NCBI GenBank assembly: GCA_020430845.1
Contig: JAGQJA010000425.1
Coordinates: 1 to 44,199 of the forward strand
From: Myxococcales bacterium
GTDB taxonomy: Bacteria; Myxococcota_A; Polyangia; Polyangiales; Polyangiaceae
DNA: 44,199 nucleotides
Reading direction: 5' to 3'
Part shown: piece after piece, positions 33,531-40,825 of the stretch
How the letters are laid out: every line of letters starts with the position of its first letter
Numbering within the stretch: position 1 is the stretch's first letter
The notes under the pieces: model-generated
Database searches by the model: none
The model's input: only the letters and a program-made list of their open reading frames with translations
Told to the model about the DNA's origin: nothing
Translations under genes and position numbers: made by a program

Positions 33531-34390
33531 GCTCTGCCGCGCCGTCGTCCGTCCTCCTCGCGCTCGCGGTGGGCCTCGTCGCGTTGTCGCTCGCGCTCGT
33601 CGCGTACGGTCTCGCGGCAGGCCCGACACCGGCGTCGCGCGCGTACGAGCGGTACGTCGCGCACCTGGACACGAGCTTCAGGCTGCTGTTCATGCCACGT
33701 CGAGGTCGCCTCGTCGCCCGGGCTCAGCTCACTTTCGTCGTCGCCCTCCTCCTCGCGAGCGCCGCGACGGACGTACCATACACGGCGGCGTGGATCGTCG
33801 TCGCGATGGCCGCGCCTACCGTGTACCTGGCGCACCGGCGCGCGCAGCGGCTGGAGGCGCTCGAGGAGCAAGTCGACGGCTTTGTCCTTGCGCTCGCCAA
33901 CGCGCTGAAGACGGTGCCGAGCCCCGCGGCGGCGCTCGAGGCGACCGTGCCCGTGCTCCCGAGCCCGACGGCGCAGGAGATCGAGCTAGCGCTCAAGGAG
34001 GTCCGCGTGGGGAGCTCCCTCGAGGACGCGCTCATCGCCATGAGCGCTCGCATCCGGAGCCGCTGGGTCGACGTTGCCGTCTCTGCCGTGCTCATCGGTA
34101 TGCGCGTCGGCGGAAACCTACCGCAGTCCCTCGAGCGCACGGCGAGCATGATCCGCGAAATTCATCGTCTGCTCGGAGTGGTCCGCGCGCGCACGAGCCA
34201 AGGTCGCGCGCAGCTCTGGGTGCTCGCGCTCTTTCCGGCCTTCGTGCTCCTGGGGTTCAACGCGGCCCAGCCCGGCTACTTCGATCCTTTGCAGAGCACG
34301 CTGGCCGGTCAGATGTGCGTCGGGGTCGCCACTGCTCTCTGGATCGCGTCTCTCCTCGTCGGTCGCAAGATCCTTTCGGTGGACGTATGA
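33527..34390 (+). CDS. tadB: TadB-like inner-membrane platform protein
   Basis: 287 aa. Two N-terminal membrane segments (about 8-28, 62-85), a T2SSF domain with LANALKTVPSPAAALEATV and GSSLEDALIAMSARIRSRWVDVAVSAVLIGMRVGGNLPQSLERTASMIRE, then two C-terminal membrane segments. It normally works with TadC and the CpaF ATPase to extrude pilins. It overlaps the secretin gene by 4 nt and the TadC gene by 4 nt. Confidence 0.92.
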   Translation: MSSAAPSSVLLALAVGLVALSLALVAYGLAAGPTPASRAYERYVAHLDTSFRLLFMPRRGRLVARAQLTFVVALLLASAATDVPYTAAWIVVAMAAPTVYLAHRRAQRLEALEEQVDGFVLALANALKTVPSPAAALEATVPVLPSPTAQEIELALKEVRVGSSLEDALIAMSARIRSRWVDVAVSAVLIGMRVGGNLPQSLERTASMIREIHRLLGVVRARTSQGRAQLWVLALFPAFVLLGFNAAQPGYFDPLQSTLAGQMCVGVATALWIASLLVGRKILSVDV

Positions 34391-35289
34391 ACCAGCTCGC
34401 CGTCTTGCGCGCCGGTCTCGTCGCGACGTCGTTCGTCGTGCTCTTCGGCGTCGGGGTGCTCGCTGCGTCTGCTCCGACGCGCGCGGCTCGCCGCACGGGC
34501 ATGCGAGGCATGAAGAGACAACAGGCGCTGGCACGAGGCGGCCTGTTCGGGGCGATCGAGCCCTTAGTGCGCTGGCTCGGCCTGCGCCTCACGCGCTTTG
34601 TCAGTCCGCAACTCCAAGCGTCCATCGACCGACAGGTTGCCATGGCCGGCGACTTCCTCGGACTCTGCGCAGAAGAGATGCTCGCGCTGTCGGTCCTGTG
34701 CGGCGTCGTCGGCGCCGCGGCAGGCGCAGCTGCGAACGCCATCGTACACCTCGGACCGATGCTCGCGGTTGCGGTCGCGGCCTTCGGCATGGTGTCGCCG
34801 TTCATGACGCTCTCTTCGGCGGCGGCCGATCGGATGAAGGCCGTGACCCGGCGCCTGCCCGCGGCGATCGACCTTCTGGCCCTGTGCATGGGGGCCGGGC
34901 TCGACTTCCCAGGGGCCCTCCGACAGGTCGTTGAGCGTTCTGGTACGCCCGACGACCCAGTCATCGAGGAACTGTCGCTCGTGCTCGTCGGGCTGTCGCT
35001 CGGGCGGACGCGCCAGCAGGCGCTCGAAGACTTTGCTCTGCGGGCGCCGGTGCCCATGGTCCGAGAGCTCGTCGCGTCCGTCGTCCAGGCCGAGCTGCGA
35101 GGCAACCCGCTCGCGGACGTGCTCCAGATCCAGGCCGAGGTCTCGAGGCAGAAGCGCACCGTGCTCGGCGAAGAAGCCGCGTCCAGCGCGGCGGTCAAGA
35201 TGATCGGCCCCCTGGTGCTGCTCTTCCTCGCCATCCTCGTCCTCATCGTGGGGCCGATGGTCCTGGCCCTCAAGGCGCAAGGGATCTGA
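34387..35289 (+). CDS. tadC: TadC-like inner-membrane platform protein
   Basis: 300 aa from ATG 34387 (ATGA overlap with TadB). Membrane segments at about 5-27, 95-120 and the C-terminus surround a T2SSF domain: RRLPAAIDLLALCMGAGLDFPGALRQVVERSG and MVRELVASVVQAELRGNPLADVLQIQAE. It is the partner of TadB in the platform. Three nt separate its stop from the next ATG. An ATPase partner is not encoded in the window. Confidence 0.92.
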   Translation: MNQLAVLRAGLVATSFVVLFGVGVLAASAPTRAARRTGMRGMKRQQALARGGLFGAIEPLVRWLGLRLTRFVSPQLQASIDRQVAMAGDFLGLCAEEMLALSVLCGVVGAAAGAAANAIVHLGPMLAVAVAAFGMVSPFMTLSSAAADRMKAVTRRLPAAIDLLALCMGAGLDFPGALRQVVERSGTPDDPVIEELSLVLVGLSLGRTRQQALEDFALRAPVPMVRELVASVVQAELRGNPLADVLQIQAEVSRQKRTVLGEEAASSAAVKMIGPLVLLFLAILVLIVGPMVLALKAQGI

Positions 35290-35292
35290 GCG

Positions 35293-36144
35293 ATGAGTGA
35301 CGAAATCACCCTGTGCGTGACGCGGAACGGCAAGCCGGCCGAGCGCGTCGTCGTCCCGATCGGCCGCGCGCTCATCGGGAGCGCCGCGCATTGCGATCTG
35401 AGGCTCTCTCCAGACGAGGCCGCGCCCGAGCAGATGGTGCTCGCGTGCGACGGAGACGGCGTGCGGGTGCACTACGTCGCGCCGTCGCCCGTCGTCACCC
35501 ACCGTGGCGCGCCGATCATGCCGTCGCGCTTCGTCGTCCCGTGCTCCTTCGAGCTGGGCGCGACGTCGGTTGTCGTCGAGCGTCCGGCCATCGAGGCAAG
35601 CGCACCCAGGCGATTCGACCCCGCGCTCGCCGCCAAGCTCGTCGTGCTCGGCGTCCTCTGCGCGGCCGTTGCGTTCGCGTCGACGCTGCACGTGGAGACC
35701 GCTGGGCCGCCGACCGCGGAGCTCCCGGACGTCTTCGCCGGAGCCGACGTCGCGTGTCCGCATGTCGATCCGACGCGTGCGCTCGCCGAGGCCGTGGAAC
35801 GACGCGCTGTGGCCGATGCGGCACGCGAACGTAGCCCGTTCGAGCCGCGCGAGGTGCGGCCCGCGGTCGCCGCGTATCGGGTCGCGGGCGCCTGCTTCGA
35901 CCGGGCCGGGGCCGAGACCGAGGCCCGCCGCGCCGCGTCGGCCGCGGCCGAGCTGGAGGCGGACGCTCGCCTCGAGCTCCGCGCGCGTCGCATCCGGCTC
36001 GAACGAATGCTCGCCGCGCGCGACTTCGATGTGGCGCGGGACGATGTCACCTATCTGCGGGCCGTGCTCTCCGGAAAGGGCGGGCCGTACGTCGCGTGGC
36101 TCTCACAAGTGGAACTAGAGCTGAGAAACGAGAAGAACGAATGA
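35293..36144 (+). CDS. degenerate FHA-domain membrane protein
   Basis: 283 aa. The N-terminal ~100 residues follow the FHA strand pattern: VVVPIGRALIGSAAHCDLRLSPDE and so on to ELGATSVVVERP. The canonical Gly-Arg pair reads IGS, and the Ser-x-x-His segment is replaced by APEQ, so binding of phosphothreonine is doubtful. One membrane segment (AAKLVVLGVLCAAVAFAST) separates it from a helical periplasmic part rich in Arg, Glu and Ala that resembles a TPR or coiled-coil. It overlaps the TPR lipoprotein gene by 4 nt. It may replace part of the missing CpaE/TadZ function. Confidence 0.75.
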   Translation: MSDEITLCVTRNGKPAERVVVPIGRALIGSAAHCDLRLSPDEAAPEQMVLACDGDGVRVHYVAPSPVVTHRGAPIMPSRFVVPCSFELGATSVVVERPAIEASAPRRFDPALAAKLVVLGVLCAAVAFASTLHVETAGPPTAELPDVFAGADVACPHVDPTRALAEAVERRAVADAARERSPFEPREVRPAVAAYRVAGACFDRAGAETEARRAASAAAELEADARLELRARRIRLERMLAARDFDVARDDVTYLRAVLSGKGGPYVAWLSQVELELRNEKNE

Positions 36145-36713
36145 AGGCGTCGTATTGTGTGGTGTGGATGACGTTCGCGGGTGTGCTCGCGGGCTGCGCG
36201 GCGCCCCAGGGGCGCGTCGCCAAGGAGCTTGCAGCGATGAGGGACGACTCTCGCGCCGACGAGCTCCAGAGCCGAGGCACTTCGGCCGCAGCGCTCGGCG
36301 ACATGACGCGCGCGGAGCAATACTTCGTGGCCGCGCTCAGGGCTGGTGCAGACGCGCACCAGGTCGTCCCCCGACTGATCGCCGTCTGCGTCGCCGACGG
36401 CCGCTATCCCGTCGCGCTCGACTACGCCGAGAGTCATCTGAGGAATCATCCCGACGACGTCGACGTGCGGTACGTGGCAGCGACGCTGCACGCAGCGACC
36501 GGGAACGCCGAAGAGGCCCGCCGCGAGCTCCGAGCGGTGCTCGCTCTCCGTCCGAACGTCGCCGAGGCGCACTATGCGCTTGCCACGCTGGAGAAGTCAC
36601 GCGGTGAGATCATGGCGGCCGACGCCGAGTTCCGAGAGTACTTGCGCCTCGCCCCCGCGGGCGCCCACATCGAGGTCGCGCGCGCCAACCTCATGCGCAG
36701 GGTGCCCCGATGA
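36141..36713 (+). CDS. TPR lipoprotein, TadD-like
   Basis: 190 aa. The signal peptide WMTFAGVLAGC gives lipobox LAGC (Cys19). Four TPR-like helical pairs follow (GTSAAALGDMTRAEQYFVAALRAGAD; YPVALDYAESHLRNHPDD; TGNAEEARRELRAVLALRPN; GEIMAADAEFREYLRLAPAG). TadD proteins are TPR lipoproteins needed for secretin assembly in Tad systems. Start and end overlap the neighbouring genes by 4 nt (ATGA on both sides). Confidence 0.88.
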   Translation: MKASYCVVWMTFAGVLAGCAAPQGRVAKELAAMRDDSRADELQSRGTSAAALGDMTRAEQYFVAALRAGADAHQVVPRLIAVCVADGRYPVALDYAESHLRNHPDDVDVRYVAATLHAATGNAEEARRELRAVLALRPNVAEAHYALATLEKSRGEIMAADAEFREYLRLAPAGAHIEVARANLMRRVPR

Positions 36714-37948
36714 GCGCCGCGTACACGCGTCATGAGGCGATCCCGCTCGGCGACGCAGACAGGAGCGGCAAGCGCGTCGTGCGCCGGCGCGACAGCCACC
36801 CGGAGCGAGCCAGCGTATTCGTGGACCTGCTCTCGGGGCGAAGTCCGCGTCGGGGGGTCTCGTTCGAGGAGGGCACTTCGGCTCCACCGCTCACGCTCGG
36901 CTCACTTGGCGCATGGTCCGTCGACGCTCGCGATATCGCGCCCATGCACGGGGCGATTGCATGGAATGGTCGGGTGCTCTTCGTCGCCGCGCTCTCGGAC
37001 GCGGCAGTGAACGTCGAGGGGGTCGACATCCGCGGGCGCGGGTGGGTGGAGGTCGCGCCCGGACGCGTCATCGAGCTCGGCGGTGCGCGCCTCCACGTCA
37101 CGCGCCGCGGGCCGCCGGGCGAAGCGAATCCGCCCGAGCCGCTCTGCGCCTCATCATCGTCGATCACGCGGTACGCCCCGCTCACCACCGCGCGCGACGC
37201 ACCTATGGCGTCCGCGCCGTCGAGCACCGTGCCCCTCTCGGAGCCCGCAGCCCCGATCACCGTGCGCACTCCGCCACGCACCCAGCCGGTCGATGTGCCG
37301 ATGGTGCAACCACCGCCGCTCGACGCGCAAGTAGCACCAAGACGCCTTCCTCCACGCACGCTCCTCACCGGCGTCGCCCGCGTCGCTCAAGCGTCCGCGC
37401 GTCCGCGCTCCCTACCGCCGCCGTTGCCGCCGCACGCCCAACGCCGCCCGCCCGCGGCCGTGCCGCCGGCCGTTCCCACGCCGCCACGCGTGGACCGAGC
37501 GCGTGTCGCGTGGTCCCATCTACCGCGCGCCCATCGCCTCGCGGCGCTGGTGAGCGTGCCCGCGCTGTTGCTGGCTTTCATGTTCTTCGCGTTCGCGATC
37601 ACGCGTGTCGTGCACCAGCAGCACCTGGCTGCCGGGGCCGGACCCACGCATGCGCCCGCCGGAGCGCCGTCGTCCCATTCTGGCGCCGCGCCCGCGTCCG
37701 CTCCGGCGACGGAACCATCGCCGACGCCCGCGGCGACTGCGTCCATGCCAGCCACGCCAGCCCCCGGCGCGTCGACGTCCGAAGCGGGTGCTGCGCGTCG
37801 GGCGATCGAAGCCGTCGCTCGCGGCGACATCGACGACGCGGCCCACCGATACGCAGAGCTCGCAGCTTCGGAGCCCGACAACCGCGCCTACGTCGAAGCT
37901 GCGCGCATCACCGCCGAGCGCGCGGCGCAGCCGGCCGCGCAGATGTAG
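36710..37948 (+). CDS. second degenerate FHA-like membrane protein with C-terminal helical repeat
   Basis: 412 aa. Residues ~55-135 look like an FHA fold (LTLGSLGAWSVDARDIAPMHGAIAWNGRVLFV ... GRVIELGGARLHVTR). Again the key Arg reads Ser (LGS), although PMHG keeps the His. Then come a Pro-rich linker of ~130 residues, one membrane segment (ALVSVPALLLAFMFFAFAITRV), a second Ala/Pro/Ser-rich linker and a C-terminal TPR-like pair (RRAIEAVARGDIDDAAHRYAELAASEPDN). It is the last gene of the plus arm, with its stop only 4 nt from the convergent small gene. Confidence 0.75.
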   Translation: MSAAYTRHEAIPLGDADRSGKRVVRRRDSHPERASVFVDLLSGRSPRRGVSFEEGTSAPPLTLGSLGAWSVDARDIAPMHGAIAWNGRVLFVAALSDAAVNVEGVDIRGRGWVEVAPGRVIELGGARLHVTRRGPPGEANPPEPLCASSSSITRYAPLTTARDAPMASAPSSTVPLSEPAAPITVRTPPRTQPVDVPMVQPPPLDAQVAPRRLPPRTLLTGVARVAQASARPRSLPPPLPPHAQRRPPAAVPPAVPTPPRVDRARVAWSHLPRAHRLAALVSVPALLLAFMFFAFAITRVVHQQHLAAGAGPTHAPAGAPSSHSGAAPASAPATEPSPTPAATASMPATPAPGASTSEAGAARRAIEAVARGDIDDAAHRYAELAASEPDNRAYVEAARITAERAAQPAAQM

Positions 37949-37952
37949 TCGA

Positions 37953-38105
37953 TCACTCGCCCGGCTTGCACATGCGCAGGCGCCAGTCTCCCGTCTCGGG
38001 ATCGCGCTCGTACACGCACTTGCTCGTCGGCGCGGCGTCCCAGTCCTCGACGGACATCATCGACACCGAGTCTCGATCCAACCAAACCCGCGGCTCGCGC
38101 TCCAT
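37953..38105 (-). CDS. 50-aa small protein, CVYERDP family (paralogue of 22864-23034)
   Basis: Found by direct reading of the minus strand. ATG 38105 to TGA 37953 encodes 50 residues whose second half, EDWDAAPTSKCVYERDP, then TGDWRLRMCKPGE, aligns without gaps to VDWDEEPTVQCVYERDP, then TQRWRSRSWPPPG of the 56-aa protein at 22864-23034. The RBS is weak (AGAGGAA about 10 nt away). There is no signal or membrane segment. It is convergent with the last Tad-arm gene (4-nt gap). The shared core and position at the far edge of the same locus argue that it is real. Confidence 0.72.
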   Translation of the reverse strand: MEREPRVWLDRDSVSMMSVEDWDAAPTSKCVYERDPETGDWRLRMCKPGE

Positions 38106-38371
38106 CTGCTCTCGTTCCTCTCTCGTGGGGTGACGCTCGCGTCGATCGCTGCACGCGTCGTGCCGCCCACCTCGCGAACGCCTGCGCGGGGCGGGTCATC
38201 CGCGCGAGACGCAAAAGTGAAGCGTGATCAGGGATTTGTGGGTGGACGTGCGAGGTTGCCGCGCGGGCAACGACGTTGCGATCCGTGGATCACCGCTCCG
38301 CACGGTACCTCGCGCGCGTGCTCCGCGGCTCGCGGACGCGGCGCTCCGTTCGCGCTCGCGGGTCGCTCCGT

Positions 38372-39064
38372 TCACCTGCCCGAGCCGCAGCGCGGGAACG
38401 TCGTCTGACACGCGCGCGCGAACGCGACGAGATCGCTCCGGTTGGGCAGGCGGCACTTGCCGTCTCTCTCGGTGTGGCTCACCCATTTGACGAGTCGGCT
38501 GTCGTAGAGCCAGAGCCCTTCGCGATCGGCCGGCACCTTGCGAGCGTCGGCCGCGCCCGTCATGTCGTGGTTCATCTGGTAGAACGCGCGCACGCCGTGC
38601 ATCTCGCGGAGCTTCTCGAGCTCGGGCGGCACGCCGTTCTTGAGGATGTCGACGAGCACCTTGCGCGCCTCGGCGATGCACGCGCGCGCCGCGCCGCTCC
38701 CCGAGTCGTAGCCCCAGTGCACCTTGGAGGGCTCGATGGGATCGGTCTCCTTCCACGGCCAATACTCGTAGCTCGACACGATGTAGTCGCCGATGGTCTC
38801 GCGGTCGGACACCTCGGCAGGCGCGGCGGCGGGGTTGCACACGGCCTTGCCGTCGGGCGCGCGGCAGTGGCTGGGGCACGCGCACGGATCGAAGGACGCG
38901 TCGGGCGCGAGGGACGGCGCGGCGGCCTCGACGCCCGCGTCGGTCGCGGGGGGCGTCGCCGACTCCTCTTCGCTCTCGCCCGCACCCTGCCGGACGATGA
39001 TCGTCTCGCTCGAGCACGCGCCGGCCGTCGCGGCCAGCGCGGCTAACATCCAGATGTTCTTCAT
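38372..39064 (-). CDS. lipoprotein with Cys-rich start, unknown
   Basis: 230 aa from ATG 39064; the longer frame to 39172 lacks a signal peptide. Signal peptide MKNIWMLAALAATAGAC (lipobox AGAC, Cys17). An acidic/Ala linker is followed by CACPSHC, a compact Cys cluster that may be disulfide-bonded or bind metal, and a mostly helical domain (GAARACIAEARKVLVDILKNGVPPELEKLREMHGVRAFYQMNHDM) ending in two Cys (RACQTTFPRC). No family recognised. The 266 nt before it (38106-38371) contain no gene that I can support. Confidence 0.78.
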   Translation of the reverse strand: MKNIWMLAALAATAGACSSETIIVRQGAGESEEESATPPATDAGVEAAAPSLAPDASFDPCACPSHCRAPDGKAVCNPAAAPAEVSDRETIGDYIVSSYEYWPWKETDPIEPSKVHWGYDSGSGAARACIAEARKVLVDILKNGVPPELEKLREMHGVRAFYQMNHDMTGAADARKVPADREGLWLYDSRLVKWVSHTERDGKCRLPNRSDLVAFARACQTTFPRCGSGR

Positions 39065-39239
39065 GATTTTGCTTTGAAGAGCCAACCGAGCCGCGAGCGA
39101 GCGTGTAAGACCTACCCCCACATCCCCCCATTGTCGAGCGCGGGGGGCATTTTCGTGCTCGGCGCGTAGCACGGGGGGTCACGCAACCGGCCGGCTCCTG
39201 CTCGGGCTCCCGGTCCTTTCTTCTTTTGGAGTCCCCCCG

Positions 39240-40679
39240 ATGAAGCTCTCCCTGTCTGCCCTCGCCCTCATCGTCTGCACCACTGGCTGCGGCATGCTCA
39301 TGCCCCAAGGCCAAGCCGGCGCGACCAACGGCAACGCACAGTCGAACGCCGCCGCGTACGAGGTCCCCAAGGAGAGCCAGGAGGCGATCCGCAAGCAGGA
39401 GAAGCAGGCGTACGACCGCGTCGACGAGGCCGAGGACGAGTCGCTCTCGCGCCTCGAGAAGGACGCGCTCAAGGCCCTGTCGATCTCGGCGGGCAAGGAC
39501 AAGTGGGCCGAGCAGCAGCAGACGCCCGACCCGGCGTCGGCCAACGTCAAGAACCTGCGCGCCGCAGGCATCAAGATGAAGATCGCGCCCGTCACCAACA
39601 GCGACGGCAAGGCGGTCAACGACGACTTCCTCCAGCTCAAGGACGAGGCGACCGACAAGCTCAGCTCGCTCAGCCGCAAGATCGCCGAGGGCAAGGCGTC
39701 GGCCGCCGAGAAGAAGTCGGTGCAGGACTACGCCAAGCACTCGTTCAAGCTCATGGACCTTCGCATGCAGGTGATGAAGGTCTCGATGGCGACGATGATG
39801 TCGAACAACCACGTCCAGAGCTCGAGCCTGCAGACGATGATGCGCGTCGCGAACATGGTGCGCACGCGCAAGATGATGAACATGCAGCTCACCGAGGACG
39901 ACTACGCCAGCGTGCGCCGCGGGCTCGAGCGCCAGAAGCGCGCCGAGGCGATCGCCGCCTCGACGATGGGCATGCTCGCGGCCTACCAGGCCGTCATCAA
40001 CGGCAACGGCGACCCCAAGGCGCTCGACATCATCGCCGACGCGACGCTCAAGGCGTTCCCGCTCGAGACGAAGGTGACCGACGCCGAGGCCAAGGCGTAC
40101 GTGGGCTCGCTCGGCGAGAACGTGAGCAAGGTCAAGGCGCGCTACGAGGCGATGCTGCGCAAGGTGCACGGCGACGCCAAGTACGAGCAGAAGTTCAAGG
40201 CCGGCATCGACGCCATGTTTCGCCAGGCCGAGCAGGCGCAGACCCAGAAGTCGATCGGCGAGATGGCCAAGGACAACATGGACCGCTTCAAGGCCGACCG
40301 CGAGAAGTGCGCGCGCGGCGAGCCGATCGACCCGGGCAGCCCCGCGGCCGGTCCGGGCTGCAAGGCGGCGCGGCAGGCGGCCTTGCGCGGCGAGTCGGCC
40401 GGCGGCGCGGGTGGCGCTCCGGGCGTCGCGATCCCCGGGCAGGCGAACCAGGCGCTCGGCGTGGCGGGCGCTGCGGCCAACGGCGACGTCTCGGGCGCCC
40501 TCGACGGAGCGGCGAAGATGTTCCCGGCCGACGGCACCGTGCGAAGCTCGCTCGAGGGCATCAGCGCCCTCAGCAAGGGCGACGCAAAGGGCGCGCTCAA
40601 GGCGGCCATCGGCTTCGTGCCTGTGCCTGGCCTCAAGGACGGCCTCGCCCTCGCGTCCAAGCTCCTCTTCAAGATCTGA
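39240..40679 (+). CDS. large helical lipoprotein, unknown
   Basis: 479 aa; GGAG lies 8-9 nt before ATG. Signal peptide LSLSALALIVCTTGC with lipobox TTGC. The mature part is almost wholly helical and very rich in Lys, Ala, Gln and Met (for example MDLRMQVMKVSMATMMSNNHVQ), ending with a Gly/Ala-rich region and a final amphipathic helix. The pattern suggests a coiled-coil periplasmic protein. No enzyme motif is visible. It has its own upstream region (39065-39239) shared with the divergent lipoprotein gene, in which C6/G6 runs at 39125-39147 could pair. Confidence 0.78.
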   Translation: MKLSLSALALIVCTTGCGMLMPQGQAGATNGNAQSNAAAYEVPKESQEAIRKQEKQAYDRVDEAEDESLSRLEKDALKALSISAGKDKWAEQQQTPDPASANVKNLRAAGIKMKIAPVTNSDGKAVNDDFLQLKDEATDKLSSLSRKIAEGKASAAEKKSVQDYAKHSFKLMDLRMQVMKVSMATMMSNNHVQSSSLQTMMRVANMVRTRKMMNMQLTEDDYASVRRGLERQKRAEAIAASTMGMLAAYQAVINGNGDPKALDIIADATLKAFPLETKVTDAEAKAYVGSLGENVSKVKARYEAMLRKVHGDAKYEQKFKAGIDAMFRQAEQAQTQKSIGEMAKDNMDRFKADREKCARGEPIDPGSPAAGPGCKAARQAALRGESAGGAGGAPGVAIPGQANQALGVAGAAANGDVSGALDGAAKMFPADGTVRSSLEGISALSKGDAKGALKAAIGFVPVPGLKDGLALASKLLFKI

Positions 40680-40788
40680 GCGCAGGGCCGCGGCACAGAC
40701 CGCGATCGCGATGTCGGTCGCCGGGCGCGCCAGGGCCGAGAATGGCCAACGATTTCATGAGGCACGGGGCATGCATCGCTGCGTGAAA

Positions 40789-40803
40789 ACCCCACGTCGG
40801 GGT
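40789..40803. terminator. short hairpin ACCCC-N5-GGGGT
   Basis: A 5-bp stem preceded by an A-run, between the lipoprotein stop (40679) and the next start (40826). Weak as a terminator; it might influence translation of the copper-protein gene. Confidence 0.3.
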
Positions 40804-40825
40804 GCTACACCGTCCCTGGGCCTTC

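Noticed and set aside
31402-35289. A CpaF/TadA ATPase hidden between CpaB and TadC
   Set aside because: The genes overlap by 4 nt throughout and no frame contains a Walker A motif or secretion-ATPase sequence.
39125-39147. C6/G6 stem followed by CATTTTC as a terminator
   Set aside because: No plus-strand gene ends upstream of it; it lies between two divergent starts, so a terminator role makes little sense.
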